Positions 30,886-39,421 are shown, counted from the first letter of the stretch. The stretch: DNA of 64,000 nt from Pomphorhynchus laevis (GCA_012934845.2 WNNJ02000175.1:1-64000), one strand, 5' to 3'. Notes: generated by a model from the sequence alone, not told the origin. Numbers and translations: made by a program.

Positions 30886-31165
30886 TAACTAAGTCTACAT
30901 ATTTAATTAATTATAAAATAAATAAAACATAATAATGCTAAATCAAAATTTAATAATTAAAAAAAAATTTTAATGGAAAAATTTATTCTAGTAAAACATA
31001 CAGTCGAGGTTACCAGCAAGTGGGCCTGAAAAAAGATAGTTTAATAATAATTTTTTAGGTCTCATTTCAGACACCAGGCGTTCGCTTTTGCTAACGTTAC
31101 ACCTATACTTAAAAAAAGTTTGAGATAAAATAACATACATTCTATACAATAATGTTGAATCAATA
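30886..31165 (+). mobile_element. Element E end fragment and AT-rich spacer
   Basis: Bases 30,880-30,970 match the outer end of element E (AATCAGCTAACTAAGTCTAC). The rest up to LINE B1 is AT-rich with no gene. Confidence 0.6.
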
Positions 31166-31213
31166 ATTTGAAGAAGATAATGGCAAAGAACTTATATTAA
31201 TGCAATAAAAAAT

Positions 31214-31786
31214 TTGGTTTCTAATAAACATACACAAATTACAACAAAGAGCGCAGTACAAGTGGAATGCTCGGCTAGCGGCTGTCAAATCTGGACATCA
31301 GTAACACATAATTGTGCTTTGGGTCAGGAAACTTGTGGCGGGCCACCGTTCTACTGCGGATTCTGTGCGGCGAAACAAATCAACTTGTTAATAAAACGCT
31401 TAGAGCAATTGGAAATGGCATCGCAGCATGATCGAATTTCTCAAATTTCTGACAAATCTACTGAGACAGTAAAGGAGCCGCAAATTGTATCGCAGCAAGA
31501 TGGATTTTGTCAAGTTTATGATCAATCAACCGAGACAGTGACGGAGCCGCAAATTGTTACGACTAATGTATTTTCACTCCCCGACAGCCCACGTCCCGTC
31601 CTTCCGTCTCGTCTCTCAATACCTTGCATCCATCAATCAAAATCACCTCCACCAACCTCCACTATCCTTCCACTCATAACCTTTCCTCACATCGCTTGCC
31701 ACCCTCTTTATTATCATTATCCTCTATGTCTCACGTCGTCAAACCAAATCCATCCAAATCATCAACTGCCAGCTCTTCTATCGTGA
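31214..31786 (+). CDS. LINE B1 ORF1, PHD-like finger part
   Basis: This 190-residue frame opens with a basic start and VECSASGCQIWTSV, then CALGQETCGG and FYCGFCAAKQINLLIKRLEQLE. It is C-x4-C-x2-W ... C ... FYCGFC plus a Leu-rich helix. The same finger occurs in LINE C and at 63.2 kb. PHD-like fingers in ORF1 are known in CR1-group LINEs; the match is by pattern only. The first codon is TTG. ATGGCAAAG at 31,180 resembles the start at 63,085 but is out of frame, so a shift has occurred near the start. After about residue 130 the frame leaves the ORF1 sequence, which goes on at 31,624. Confidence 0.75.
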   Translation: MVSNKHTQITTKSAVQVECSASGCQIWTSVTHNCALGQETCGGPPFYCGFCAAKQINLLIKRLEQLEMASQHDRISQISDKSTETVKEPQIVSQQDGFCQVYDQSTETVTEPQIVTTNVFSLPDSPRPVLPSRLSIPCIHQSKSPPPTSTILPLITFPHIACHPLYYHYPLCLTSSNQIHPNHQLPALLS

Positions 31787-32313
31787 TCTCACCTACTCAC
31801 GTCAGTCGTCCTCCTTTACGGAAGCGCTTTGCTTCTCGCGATCGTTGCGTCATTGTCACTAATATCACGCCTTCTAACTCCTTATCTCCACAAGCACGTC
31901 TAGACTACGATGTTTCCGCCTTCAGATCCATCCTCTCGTTTATTGTCCCTGCGGATAAACAATCCTTTTTCAAGGACATTTCTCCTGTCGCATTCATCCG
32001 TCTAAACAAATCTTCTCAATCTAATCCTTCCCAGCTCCCTCTCCTAAAAGTAGTTTTCAAGCATCGCTCTCACGCGTCTTCTGTTCTCTCTCAACGATTC
32101 AAACTCATGTCATCTTCAACCACTCGAATTTTCCCCGATCGCGCCCCTTCTGAAATTGCTCAAATCTCTTCAGCACGCATCGAAAAACGCCGTCGCGAGG
32201 AAAACAACGAAACCTCACTCTCAATCCGAAACAGAGACGGAAAATTTCAAGTTGTCCACACCCTTCCAAAAATTCGATGGCGCTCCATCTCTCCTATGTG
32301 TCTTCTCCACTAG
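31624..32313 (+). CDS. LINE B1 ORF1, C-terminal domain
   Basis: This 229-residue frame holds the Ser/Pro linker and the C-terminal domain: RFASRDRCVIVTNITP, VSAFRSILSFIVPA, VAFIRLNKSSQSN, LLKVVFKHRSHASSVLSQRF and RIFPDRAPSEIAQ. It ends at KIRWRSISPMCLLH. The domain is strongly conserved between A and B and is probably an RNA-binding CTD. Its stop lies 37 bases past the ORF2 ATG at 32,277, so the two ORFs overlap. Confidence 0.8.
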   Translation: MHPSIKITSTNLHYPSTHNLSSHRLPPSLLSLSSMSHVVKPNPSKSSTASSSIVISPTHVSRPPLRKRFASRDRCVIVTNITPSNSLSPQARLDYDVSAFRSILSFIVPADKQSFFKDISPVAFIRLNKSSQSNPSQLPLLKVVFKHRSHASSVLSQRFKLMSSSTTRIFPDRAPSEIAQISSARIEKRRREENNETSLSIRNRDGKFQVVHTLPKIRWRSISPMCLLH

Positions 32314-32840
32314 ACTCTTTCGCCACAACACACGGTTTCCGCCTCGGTCTCTTTAACACTAGATCTATTCTCAATAAATCCGATCTTATCCTCAACCTAT
32401 TCACCAAGCAATCCATCGATCTCTTCTGCCTCACCGAATCCTGGCACTCAGATTCCGACGACCTTTCCATTCACCGTCTGCTCTCTACCGGTTGCTCCCT
32501 AGTCGAATCCGCCCGCCCCCTCAGCTCATGCCCTTCTAAATTCTCTAATCATGGCGGCATCGTCGCATTCGCGCGTCACCCCGCGTCTCTTCGCAAAATC
32601 AATCCCCCTTTCAGTCCTTGCTCTTTTGAATTGCTCACTTGTCGTTATTCTAACCCGATCACTCTAGATCTCGCCATTGTATACCGTCCTGGTTCATCAG
32701 CTCCTACAGCCTTATTTTTTACCGAACTAGTTGACCTCCTTTCTCATTGTTCTTTGTCCTCAATCCCTTCACTTGTTCTATGTGACTTCAATATCCGCCT
32801 AGACCGCCCTTTTCCGCTCGATCACAACGTCTTTCCGTGA
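32277..32840 (+). CDS. LINE B1 APE endonuclease, truncated
   Basis: This frame begins ORF2 with ATG inside ORF1. It has LGLFNTRSILNKSDLIL (about residue 24), LTESWHSDSDD (about 51), NHGGIVAFARHP (about 89), LAIVYRPGSSAPT (about 132) and VLCDFNIRLDRP (about 166). Cys replaces Gly in GDFN. After DRPF the sequence jumps to the linker, and the GGALDIIA and SDH boxes seen in A2 are deleted. The enzyme is therefore inactive. Confidence 0.85.
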   Translation: MALHLSYVSSPLDSFATTHGFRLGLFNTRSILNKSDLILNLFTKQSIDLFCLTESWHSDSDDLSIHRLLSTGCSLVESARPLSSCPSKFSNHGGIVAFARHPASLRKINPPFSPCSFELLTCRYSNPITLDLAIVYRPGSSAPTALFFTELVDLLSHCSLSSIPSLVLCDFNIRLDRPFPLDHNVFP

Positions 32841-33039
32841 TTCCTATCTTGCTCTTCGCCGGTCTCATCTCAACCTACTACGTACCAAATGCAACTCCTT
32901 CTGGCAGCATAAAATAATCACTTCATTCAACTCTAAGACTCTCTGGCATACTTTTAACTCAATCCTTGCTCGCTTCTCTTCGCCGTGCAACATCAATGCC
33001 AATGATTATTCGTCATTTCTTCAGACCAAAGTATCCACG

Positions 33040-33810
33040 TTGCTCTCTCACACCCCGGTCTCCATCCTATCCCACTCTGCCCAGTCTAATCTCATCCTCC
33101 CGGAACTCTTTCATCTTCTCCCAGTCTCACCTACAGAAGTATCATCTGTCCTCATGTCCTTGCCCAACAAAACCTCACCCGCCGATCCCCTGCCTACTCA
33201 CATATTAAAATCTATATGCTCATCGATATCCCCATTTCTCACAACCTTGTTTAACTCGTCCATCCGCAGTCGTATCTTCCCTTCACACTGGAAATCCGCA
33301 ATCGTTCGTCCCCTCCTTAAGAAACAATCGCTCGACCCCTCCCTTCCTTCTAGCTATCGCCCTATTTCACTACTCACTACTCTTTCTAAGCTCTTAGAAC
33401 GCCTCATCTTAATGCAAATCAACGCTTATCTCTCCTCATCCAATCTCTACCCTTGTTTCCAATCCGCTTTCCGCTCTAATCACTCCACAGAAATCGCCTG
33501 CATGAAAGTTTACAGCGACTTACTCATTTCTCGAGACAAGGCTCTATACAGTGTTCTTATCTCCCTCGACCTCTCCTCCGCTTTCGACATTGTCGACCAC
33601 TCCGTCTTCCTTTCTCGCCCTCGTTATGATTACGACTTTTCTTCCTCCTCCGTAGAATGGTTTGTCTCATATCTATCCGACCGTTTCTTTTGCGTCTGTT
33701 CTAATTCATCATCCTCCCCTCCCATCCCTATTTGTTGCGAAGTCCCACAAGGTTCAGTCCTGGGTCCATGCTTTACTCTCTTCTGCTTTGCGATCTCTCT
33801 CCGTTTTTAA
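33040..33810 (+). CDS. LINE B1 RT fingers and palm, part 1
   Basis: This 256-residue frame has ELFHLLPVSPTEVSSVLMSL (about residue 22), SYRPISLLTTLSKLLERLI (about 104), FRSNHSTEIACMKVYSDLL (about 146), motif A ISLDLSSAFDIVDHSVFLS (about 175) and VPQGSVLGPCF (about 239). Glu stands in for Gly before VPQG (CEVPQGS). It is followed by a frameshift before the catalytic box. B3 has the same frameshift. Confidence 0.85.
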   Translation: MLSHTPVSILSHSAQSNLILPELFHLLPVSPTEVSSVLMSLPNKTSPADPLPTHILKSICSSISPFLTTLFNSSIRSRIFPSHWKSAIVRPLLKKQSLDPSLPSSYRPISLLTTLSKLLERLILMQINAYLSSSNLYPCFQSAFRSNHSTEIACMKVYSDLLISRDKALYSVLISLDLSSAFDIVDHSVFLSRPRYDYDFSSSSVEWFVSYLSDRFFCVCSNSSSSPPIPICCEVPQGSVLGPCFTLFCFAISLRF

Positions 33811-33959
33811 AACCTTACTCCTTTAACGTCATGCAATACGCCGATGACATCCTAATTTATGCTCATGCACCTGCACATCGCATACACGATATCGGCATTT
33901 CTGCCTCCAACTGCTTTCTTCTATCTACGAACGTCTCTCCAATCTCCATCTCGTTCTAA
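33732..33959 (+). CDS. LINE B1 RT palm, part 2 with YADD box
   Basis: This short frame overlaps part 1 and carries MLYSLLLCDLSPFLK and the catalytic QYADDILIYAHAPAHRIHD. Another shift follows at about 33,950 in ISASN. Confidence 0.85.
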   Translation: MLRSPTRFSPGSMLYSLLLCDLSPFLKPYSFNVMQYADDILIYAHAPAHRIHDIGISASNCFLLSTNVSPISISF

Positions 33960-34004
33960 ACCCCGACAAGTCCAAAATAATGACTTTCTTAGGCTTCCAT
34001 TTCG

Positions 34005-34589
34005 ATGATCACATTTCCCTTAAACCCTTTGTCCGTGACAACGGTCCGCTCATCTAACTTAATTCTCCGTGACATCCGCCGTATCCGCCCCCTTATCGAC
34101 TTCCGTTCTTGTATGTATCTTCTTTCATCGCTTATTTTCCCTAAAATCGATTACTGCCTTAGCCTTTTCGCCAATTCTCCAAAATCCATCATCCTACCCC
34201 TACAACGAATAATCAACACCGCCGTTCGAGTGCTCTTTCGTCTCCGTCGCTTCGACCACACATCCACATATTTTGCCCAACTCTTCTGGCCCACCATCCA
34301 CATCCGCATCAAACTCCGCCTTCTTCTCGTTACCTTTCGCCTCATCGCTGTCGGCTCCCCATCGTTCATCAACCTTCCTTTCTTAGACGATACTCGCCCC
34401 ACCTCACTATCGCTTCGTTCCTGTCATACCCTCTTACTCCACGTTCCTAATTACTCCAACAACTACGGTCTCCGATCCTTCCTCGTCGCCGCCTCACTCG
34501 CCTGGAATCAACTCCCTCTCGACGTCCGCCGCGCCCCCTCCTTTATCATATTCAAACACCTCCTCCGTTCACACCTTCTCGACACCTGA
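34005..34589 (+). CDS. LINE B1 RT thumb and C-terminus
   Basis: This 194-residue frame has LNPLSVTTVRSSNLILRDI, RRFDHTSTYFAQLFW, LPFLDDTRPTSLSLRSC and FLVAASLAWNQLPLDVRR, ending LLRSHLLDT. It matches the A copies in layout. The stop at 34,587-34,589 leads into the 3' UTR. Confidence 0.85.
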   Translation: MITFPLNPLSVTTVRSSNLILRDIRRIRPLIDFRSCMYLLSSLIFPKIDYCLSLFANSPKSIILPLQRIINTAVRVLFRLRRFDHTSTYFAQLFWPTIHIRIKLRLLLVTFRLIAVGSPSFINLPFLDDTRPTSLSLRSCHTLLLHVPNYSNNYGLRSFLVAASLAWNQLPLDVRRAPSFIIFKHLLRSHLLDT

Positions 34590-34620
34590 TTCACAGTCTT
34601 GTTTTTTTGTGGTCATGTAA

Positions 34621-34636
34621 GCGTGCGCTGGCACGC
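34621..34636 (+). other. 3'-terminal hairpin of LINE B1
   Basis: GCGTGC and GCACGC pair around GCTG. It is the same position as GCGTACA/TGTACGC in LINE A, with both arms changed to keep pairing. Confidence 0.65.
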
Positions 34637-34926
34637 ATTTGCCACGTTAAAATAAATCCTTTTTTATACGTTGTTGCAGCGAACATACATTTTTGCCATA
34701 GGAGGATGGATCGCTCACTGATGCGAGAGTTGCTAGTCTCCTGATGAAACCACTTGCCTCCTTTAATTAAATAATAAAATAAATAATTGTTATAAGATTT
34801 TCTATAATTTAAATCTATTTAAATTTATTTGTTAAAATAAAAAATTGAAATTTAAAATAAACGTCATTTTGTGAATTGACTAATAAATAACAGACGTTGT
34901 ATCATAATAAGAATTAGAGGTCATCA

Positions 34927-35013
34927 GGAGAAACTGCTATGCTATCAGGTTTCGGTCCCTAACTTCTCTACCCAACATAGCAGCTGGGCCAAATACGTGT
35001 TAAGGACGTATTT
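34927..35013 (-). other. Element E terminal module, copy a
   Basis: Pairing segments (plus coordinates) are GAGAA 34928-34932 with TTCTC 34964-34968, CTGCTATG 34934-34941 with CATAGCAG 34976-34983, GGTCC 34954-34958 with GGGCC 34986-34990, and hairpin AAATACGT/ACGTATTT 34991-35013. The first pair is GAGGA/TCCTC and the hairpin AAATACAT/ATGTATTT in copy b, both compensatory changes. The first three pairings cross each other, so not all need form at once. Confidence 0.7.
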
Positions 35014-35338
35014 CCTCTGATAAAACTATCTAGTATCTTATTCTAATACAAAGTATATAATTTATTATTCATCCATAAAAATTTGCCACTTAAGAGTTTA
35101 AATTTATTCTTTATATTATTGTGTTGATTTATATATTTTACTATTTTCTGCTTGATGTTATTTTTATATTGTTGTATCGATCACTTATTATAGACTTGCG
35201 AAATAAAGTTTGAATCGTTTTTATTGAAGCTTTCGACCAAACGGTCCTTGTCAACAGATAAAAAATCAAACAGAATTAAAATGACAGTACAGAGATACAA
35301 GTTTTATACTAGGAATACCACGGAAGAAGTCCATTCGT

Positions 35339-35746
35339 TTACGTGATACCGTCCACAATTTCATGCGATACTGGTAATCGTAGTGACCAGTTAGACTGAT
35401 TTCCGACCATCGGATTCGCTTCGGAATTTATTAAGATTGATTCTTTTATAAGAAGACGTTGCAAGTTGTTTTCAACACAGATAATCTTAGCTTTTCCAAA
35501 GTCAATCCCATGATCGGTCGATAGGACGTGGTTGACAATGGCAGACGAGGAGTCACCCCGTTTTAGCGCATATCGATGTTGATAAATGCGCCTGGAGAAT
35601 GTTTGTCGGGTTTGTCCTACATAACCCGCGTCACAATCTTGGCAAGGGATGCGGTATACGCCACTTACAGGGAACAATTTTGGTTTCTTTTTGAACATCC
35701 CAGATAAAGTGCAACATCTTTTGTGGTAAATTCGAATATTCGTCAA
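35339..35746 (-). CDS. PLE2 GIY-YIG endonuclease domain
   Basis: This 135-residue frame encodes the nuclease that nicks target DNA for Penelope-like elements. It has SGVYRIPCQDCDAGYVGQTRQTF, i.e. the GVY ... GYVG core with the PLE-specific Cys pair (CxxC), then FSRRIYQHRYALKRGD with the conserved Arg and His. SAIVNHVLSTDHGIDFGKAKII follows, with the H(x)H and D residues, and then RLLIKESILIN with the catalytic Glu. The motif set looks complete. Confidence 0.92.
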   Translation of the reverse strand: MTNIRIYHKRCCTLSGMFKKKPKLFPVSGVYRIPCQDCDAGYVGQTRQTFSRRIYQHRYALKRGDSSSAIVNHVLSTDHGIDFGKAKIICVENNLQRLLIKESILINSEANPMVGNQSNWSLRLPVSHEIVDGIT

Positions 35747-35868
35747 TCCTGAGCGCTTTAGATCGTTTTGTAGTCATCTGCTGCACGAGTTGTTGATAAA
35801 GGTAGTGCCAATATACGAGGTCAGACTTGGGACTGTGTTTGTTCTAACCTCATCAGGGTTAGATAAGT

Positions 35869-36108
35869 TCATGCGACGACGTAGGAGTTTTTTGACTGTT
35901 TTTCAGCCATAATGATTGCCCATTTTGGGTATCCTCTTTGTGTTAGTTTTTTCTTTATGGTCATTTGTTCGTAAAAAGCGTTTCGTTTAGATGAGCAAAT
36001 AAGAGCCGGCCGTGTCAACAAAGAAATCGCAGTAGATATTTTGTAGCGATCTGACATATGTGTGTGCCAAGGTGGCGGGCACCAAGAAATACCTGGCTTT
36101 CTGAACAC
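35869..36108 (-). CDS. PLE2 RT C-terminal linker
   Basis: This frame reads WCPPPWHTHMSDRYKI, then LLTRPALICSSKRNAFYEQM and LTQRGYPKWAI, typical of the region between RT and GIY-YIG in PLEs. Its end is altered. Confidence 0.7.
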   Translation of the reverse strand: MFRKPGISWCPPPWHTHMSDRYKISTAISLLTRPALICSSKRNAFYEQMTIKKKLTQRGYPKWAIIMAEKQSKNSYVVA

Positions 36109-36132
36109 TGATGTAATGACGCTGCTATCGTG

Positions 36133-36342
36133 TCACTTGACTAAGACGTCCAAGGAAATAGAGCTGGTACTGCTCTCGAAACATACATCCCATTGGATTG
36201 CAGAGTATTTCCCATTAAGTGAGCTTTCTAATTCATTCAGTGAGGGTTTCTTACTCAGCACCATAAAGACATCGTCGACATATCTCCACCAGTATTTTAG
36301 GGACGGTATAAAAGAGGAAACATTCGCCTCCCAGGAATTCAT
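36133..36342 (-). CDS. PLE2 reverse transcriptase, YVDD box
   Basis: The frame has LKYWWRYVDDVFMVLSKK, with the intact catalytic YVDD of Penelope RTs, then SLNELESSLN and CFESSTSSISLDVLVK (the FLD block). With the frame above it covers the catalytic palm. Confidence 0.88.
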   Translation of the reverse strand: MNSWEANVSSFIPSLKYWWRYVDDVFMVLSKKPSLNELESSLNGKYSAIQWDVCFESSTSSISLDVLVK

Positions 36343-36365
36343 ATAGATGTTTGCGAGTGTCGGTC

Positions 36366-36779
36366 CTAACGGAGAGCAATGGCTACACCATCGATCTGAT
36401 CATAAATATTTCCATTGAACAAGAATAAATTTTTGGAGGTGCACCATTGTATGAGACTCGACAATTGGGATATTGTAAATTTCGGTGTTGTGCAATGCTC
36501 AGTGAAGAGTTTACTTGCCATTTGAATGGAAAGCTCCAGCGGAACGTTCGTGAATAGGGACTTCACATCGGCAGTTGCAAAGAAGTACGAAGATCTGTAC
36601 ACCTGGCTTAAGGAACAGGCAAAGTGAGGTCCATCCTTTATGAAAGACGATGTCCGTGGCATGTTAGAAACGATAAGACTGTTGATCATTTTGGCGAGAT
36701 TATGACAGAATGAACCGTAGCTAGCGATAATAGGCCTCATTTGAAGAACAGGCTTGTGTATCTTAGGAAGAAGATACAT
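36366..36779 (-). CDS. PLE2 reverse transcriptase, fingers and palm
   Basis: This 137-residue frame opens with YLLPKIHKPVLQMRPIIASY, the KIHK box typical of Penelope RTs. It goes on with FCHNLAKMINSLIV and the motif A block FFATADVKSLFTNVPLELS, and ends with the FFNGNIYDQIDGVAI-like box (FLFNGNIYDQIDGVAIA). This is the block before the palm turn. The frame is then lost. Confidence 0.85.
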   Translation of the reverse strand: MYLLPKIHKPVLQMRPIIASYGSFCHNLAKMINSLIVSNMPRTSSFIKDGPHFACSLSQVYRSSYFFATADVKSLFTNVPLELSIQMASKLFTEHCTTPKFTISQLSSLIQWCTSKNLFLFNGNIYDQIDGVAIALR

Positions 36780-37370
36780 AAAGCTGCTCTTGGATCTGTT
36801 GGAAAAAGCCTTCTTGTACCAACTTTCATCAATTGCCTTTGTAGTCAGTTATTCTTTCAACTCCTGATTAAATAGTTTTTCGCGATTAATTGTTGGATCT
36901 TTGTTGAGAAGTTTAAACTTGTTTCCTTGAAGTAGACTTATTCCAGATTCTATGTACACATTTTTATAGTAACCTAGTTATTTTTATAGTAAACTAGTTT
37001 AAAATATGTATCTATTAAATTATTAAAACGATTTTGAAGAAAGCCAATATCGTTACAAATTGTTGCAATTCTTAAAATTTTATTATTTAATGTATTATAT
37101 TTTATATTATATGGTATGCATGAATGCTCATGCAAAAATATGTTTCTTGTAAATTTAAATATGTCATCTTTACGATATAAATTAATAGTAGTTTTAGTTA
37201 ATGTTAATTTAATGTTCATATCTAGATATACACCTTCTTTATCATTAATATTGGTTTTGTTAAGAATAAAGCTTTCTGGGTAATGATAAACCAATATTAA
37301 TAATCCATAAAATATGTGGATGTGTGGTCGAAGCGACGGAGACGAAAGAGCACTCGAACAGCGGTGTTAA

Positions 37371-37931
37371 TTATTCGTTGTAGGGGTAGGACGATGGATT
37401 TTGGAGAAGTGGCGAAAAGGCTAAGACAGTAATCGATTTTAGGGAAACGAAGCGAAGAAAGAAGAGAAATACAAGCACGGAAGTCGATAAGTGAACGGAT
37501 ACGGCGGATGTCACGGAGAATAATGTTAGACAAGCGGACATTGTCACGGACGAGGGGTTTAAGGGAAAGGTGATCATCGAAATGAGAGCCCAAGAAAGTG
37601 AGATTGTGGGCTTTGGGGATGATCGATGAAGCAAAATATACAGTGGAGGAGATATGTTTGATTTACGGCGGAGGATCCACATTATTTTGGACTTGTCGGG
37701 GTTTAGAACGCGATAGAGATTTGAGAGACGTTTGTAGATAGAAGAAAGATAGTTGGAGGCAGAAATGCCGATATCGTGTATGCGATGTGCAGGTGCATGA
37801 GCATAAATTAGGATGTCATCGGCGTATTGCATGACGTTAAAGGAGTAAGGTTTTAAAAACGGAGAGAGATCGCAAAGCAGAAGAGAGTAAAGCATGGACC
37901 CAGGACTGAACCTTGTGGGACTTCGCAACAA
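37371..37931 (-). CDS. LINE B3 RT palm part 2 and thumb
   Basis: This 186-residue frame carries MLYSLLLCDLSPFLK, the catalytic QYADDILIYAHAPAHRIHD and then SNLYRVLNPDKSKIMWILRR. It continues past where B1 is broken, so in this part B3 is less damaged. The second half is out of frame, with the thumb in 37297-37593. Confidence 0.85.
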   Translation of the reverse strand: MLRSPTRFSPGSMLYSLLLCDLSPFLKPYSFNVMQYADDILIYAHAPAHRIHDIGISASNYLSSIYKRLSNLYRVLNPDKSKIMWILRRKSNISPPLYILLHRSSPKPTISLSWALISMITFPLNPSSVTMSACLTLFSVTSAVSVHLSTSVLVFLFFLRFVSLKSITVLAFSPLLQNPSSYPYNE

Positions 37932-38509
37932 ATAGGGATGGGAGGGGAGGATGATGAATTAGAACAGACGCAAAAGAAACGGTCGGATAGATATGAGACA
38001 AACCATTCTACGGAGGAGGAAGAAAAGTCGTAATCATAACGAGGGCGAGAAAGGAAGACGGAGTGGTCGACAATGTCGAAAGCGGAGGAGAGGTCGAGGG
38101 AGATAAGAACACTGTATAGAGCCTTGTCTCGAGAAATGAGTAAGTCGCTGTAAACTTTCATGCAGGCGATTTCTGTGGAGTGATTAGAGCGGAAAGCGGA
38201 TTGGAAACAAGGGTAGAGATTGGATGAGGAGAGATAAGCGTTGATTTGCATTAAGATGAGGCGTTCTAAGAGCTTAGAAAGAGTAGTGAGTAGTGAAATA
38301 GGGCGATAGCTAGAAGGAAGGGAGGGGTCGAGCGATTGTTTCTTAAGGAGGGGACGAACGATTGCGGATTTCCAGTGTGAAGGGAAGATACGACTGCGGA
38401 TGGACGAGTTAAACAAGGTTGTGAGAAATGGGGATATCGATGAGCATATAGATTTAAGGATGTGGGTAGGTAGGGGATCGGCAAGTGAGGTTTTGCTGGG
38501 CAAAAGCAT
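37853..38509 (-). CDS. LINE B3 RT fingers and palm, part 1
   Basis: This 218-residue frame is nearly identical to B1 33040-33810: SYRPISLLTTLSKLLERLI, FRSNHSTEIACMKVYSDLL, ISLDLSSAFDIVDHSVFLS and CEVPQGSVLGPCF. It ends at the same place by the same frameshift, so B1 and B3 descend from one already damaged copy. Confidence 0.88.
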   Translation of the reverse strand: MLLPSKTSLADPLPTHILKSICSSISPFLTTLFNSSIRSRIFPSHWKSAIVRPLLKKQSLDPSLPSSYRPISLLTTLSKLLERLILMQINAYLSSSNLYPCFQSAFRSNHSTEIACMKVYSDLLISRDKALYSVLISLDLSSAFDIVDHSVFLSRPRYDYDFSSSSVEWFVSYLSDRFFCVCSNSSSSPPIPICCEVPQGSVLGPCFTLFCFAISLRF

Positions 38510-38937
38510 GAGAACAGATGATACTTCGTTAGGTGAGACATGGAGAAGATGAAAGAGTTCCGGAATAATGAGGCTAGGCGGGGCAGAGTGGGATAGGATG
38601 GAGAACTGGGCTTGAGAGAGTAACGTGGATACTTTGGTCTGGATAAATGACGAATAATCATTGGCATTGATGTTGCACGGCGAAGAGGAGCGAGTTAGGA
38701 TTGAGTTAAAAGTATGCCAGCGAGTCTTAGAGTTAAATTAAGTGATGATTTTTTGCTGCCAGTAGTTGCATTTGGTACGTAGTAGGTGGAGATGAGACCG
38801 GCGTTGAGCAAGTTAAGAATCATGGAATGACGGAGTGATCGAGCTGAAATCACGTCCGAGAGAGCGGTGATAGACTCGAAAAGCATGACGGAGTCGACGC
38901 TTTGAGAGTAGGGATTGGATGTCAAACCATGGGGCAC
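38266..38937 (-). pseudogene. LINE B3 linker between endonuclease and RT
   Basis: Frames at 38695-38937 and 38266-38667 cover the basic linker. The matching region in A2 reads RDSYFSQRRSHLILIRTK. It holds stops and shifts and has no domain beyond the linker. Confidence 0.6.
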
Positions 38938-39421
38938 GGTGCAAGCGGGCGGTGTGGTGAGGCTTGAAGGGCAATAGAAGATTGAGAATGGATGTGAGTT
39001 CAGTGTCGAAAAGAAAGGCGAGATCGTGACGAGAGGAATATGTTATTGTGGGATAGGATAGAGACGATTTGAGTAAGGCAGAGCGGAGAAGGGTGAGGTC
39101 AAGATTTCCTTAAGGGCGACGTAGGATTGTAGGTGTGTGAGGAGGGGTGTTGTTGTGAGTGAGATAAAGGGTGATGAAAGAGTGATCGGACAGACTAGGA
39201 TCAAAAATGGACAGTGAGGTGTAGGCAGCAAAATGATCGGGGACAGCGATGATGCCGAGTGCCCCACCAAAGATGTGTGGGATCATTATAGATCAGTTTG
39301 TAATTGTAGTTAGATAGAATGTTGATGAACTTGATGGGCTTGGTGGAAGAGGGGCGGTCGTGGCGGTTGTTGAACTCACCAAGAACTATTGAAGGGATTG
39401 AGGACAAAGAACACTGGGATA

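Larger units (their letters stand above)
31166..34672 (+). mobile_element. LINE B1, CR1/L2-like, near full length
   Basis: This LINE has ORF1 (31,214-32,313), ORF2 with endonuclease (32,277-32,840) and RT (33,040-34,589), and a 3' UTR ending in the GCGTGC/GCACGC hairpin and ATTTGCCACGTTAAAATAAA. Compared with A2, several hundred bases between the GDFN box and the linker are lost near 32,820, removing the end of the endonuclease. RT has two frame breaks. It is very close to B3 and shares its unusual changes. Confidence 0.9.
35169..36977 (-). mobile_element. Penelope-like element PLE2 with GIY-YIG nuclease
   Basis: This Penelope-like element reads RT to GIY-YIG on the minus strand. Parts are RT (36366-36779 and 36133-36342), linker (35869-36108) and GIY-YIG endonuclease (35339-35746). 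The 3' region has a hairpin followed by GAAA (35,226-35,257). TTATTTTTATA flanks both sides (35158-35168 and 36978-36988), consistent with a target-site duplication in element E. It is 5'-truncated and carries a few breaks. Confidence 0.88.
34770..37300 (-). mobile_element. Element E, copy a, split by PLE2
   Basis: On the minus strand an RT-like C-terminal region (37294-36974) leads to a 3' region (35,168-34,770) that carries a conserved RNA-like module (34,927-35,013). PLE2 sits between them. The parts join exactly as in the unbroken copy b. The RT-like blocks are GVYLDMNIKLTLTKTTINLY and RKDDIFKFTRN. They resemble the C-terminal region of certain Penelope-like RTs (YLD ... YDKRDDF), but the class is an inference. 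Confidence 0.7.

Noticed and set aside
34921-35020. Plain hammerhead ribozyme in the E module
   Set aside because: On the minus strand CTGATGA and GAAAC are both present, but GAAAC comes first and the needed helix II and helix I cannot be drawn, even as a permuted form. Reported only as an unclassified structure.
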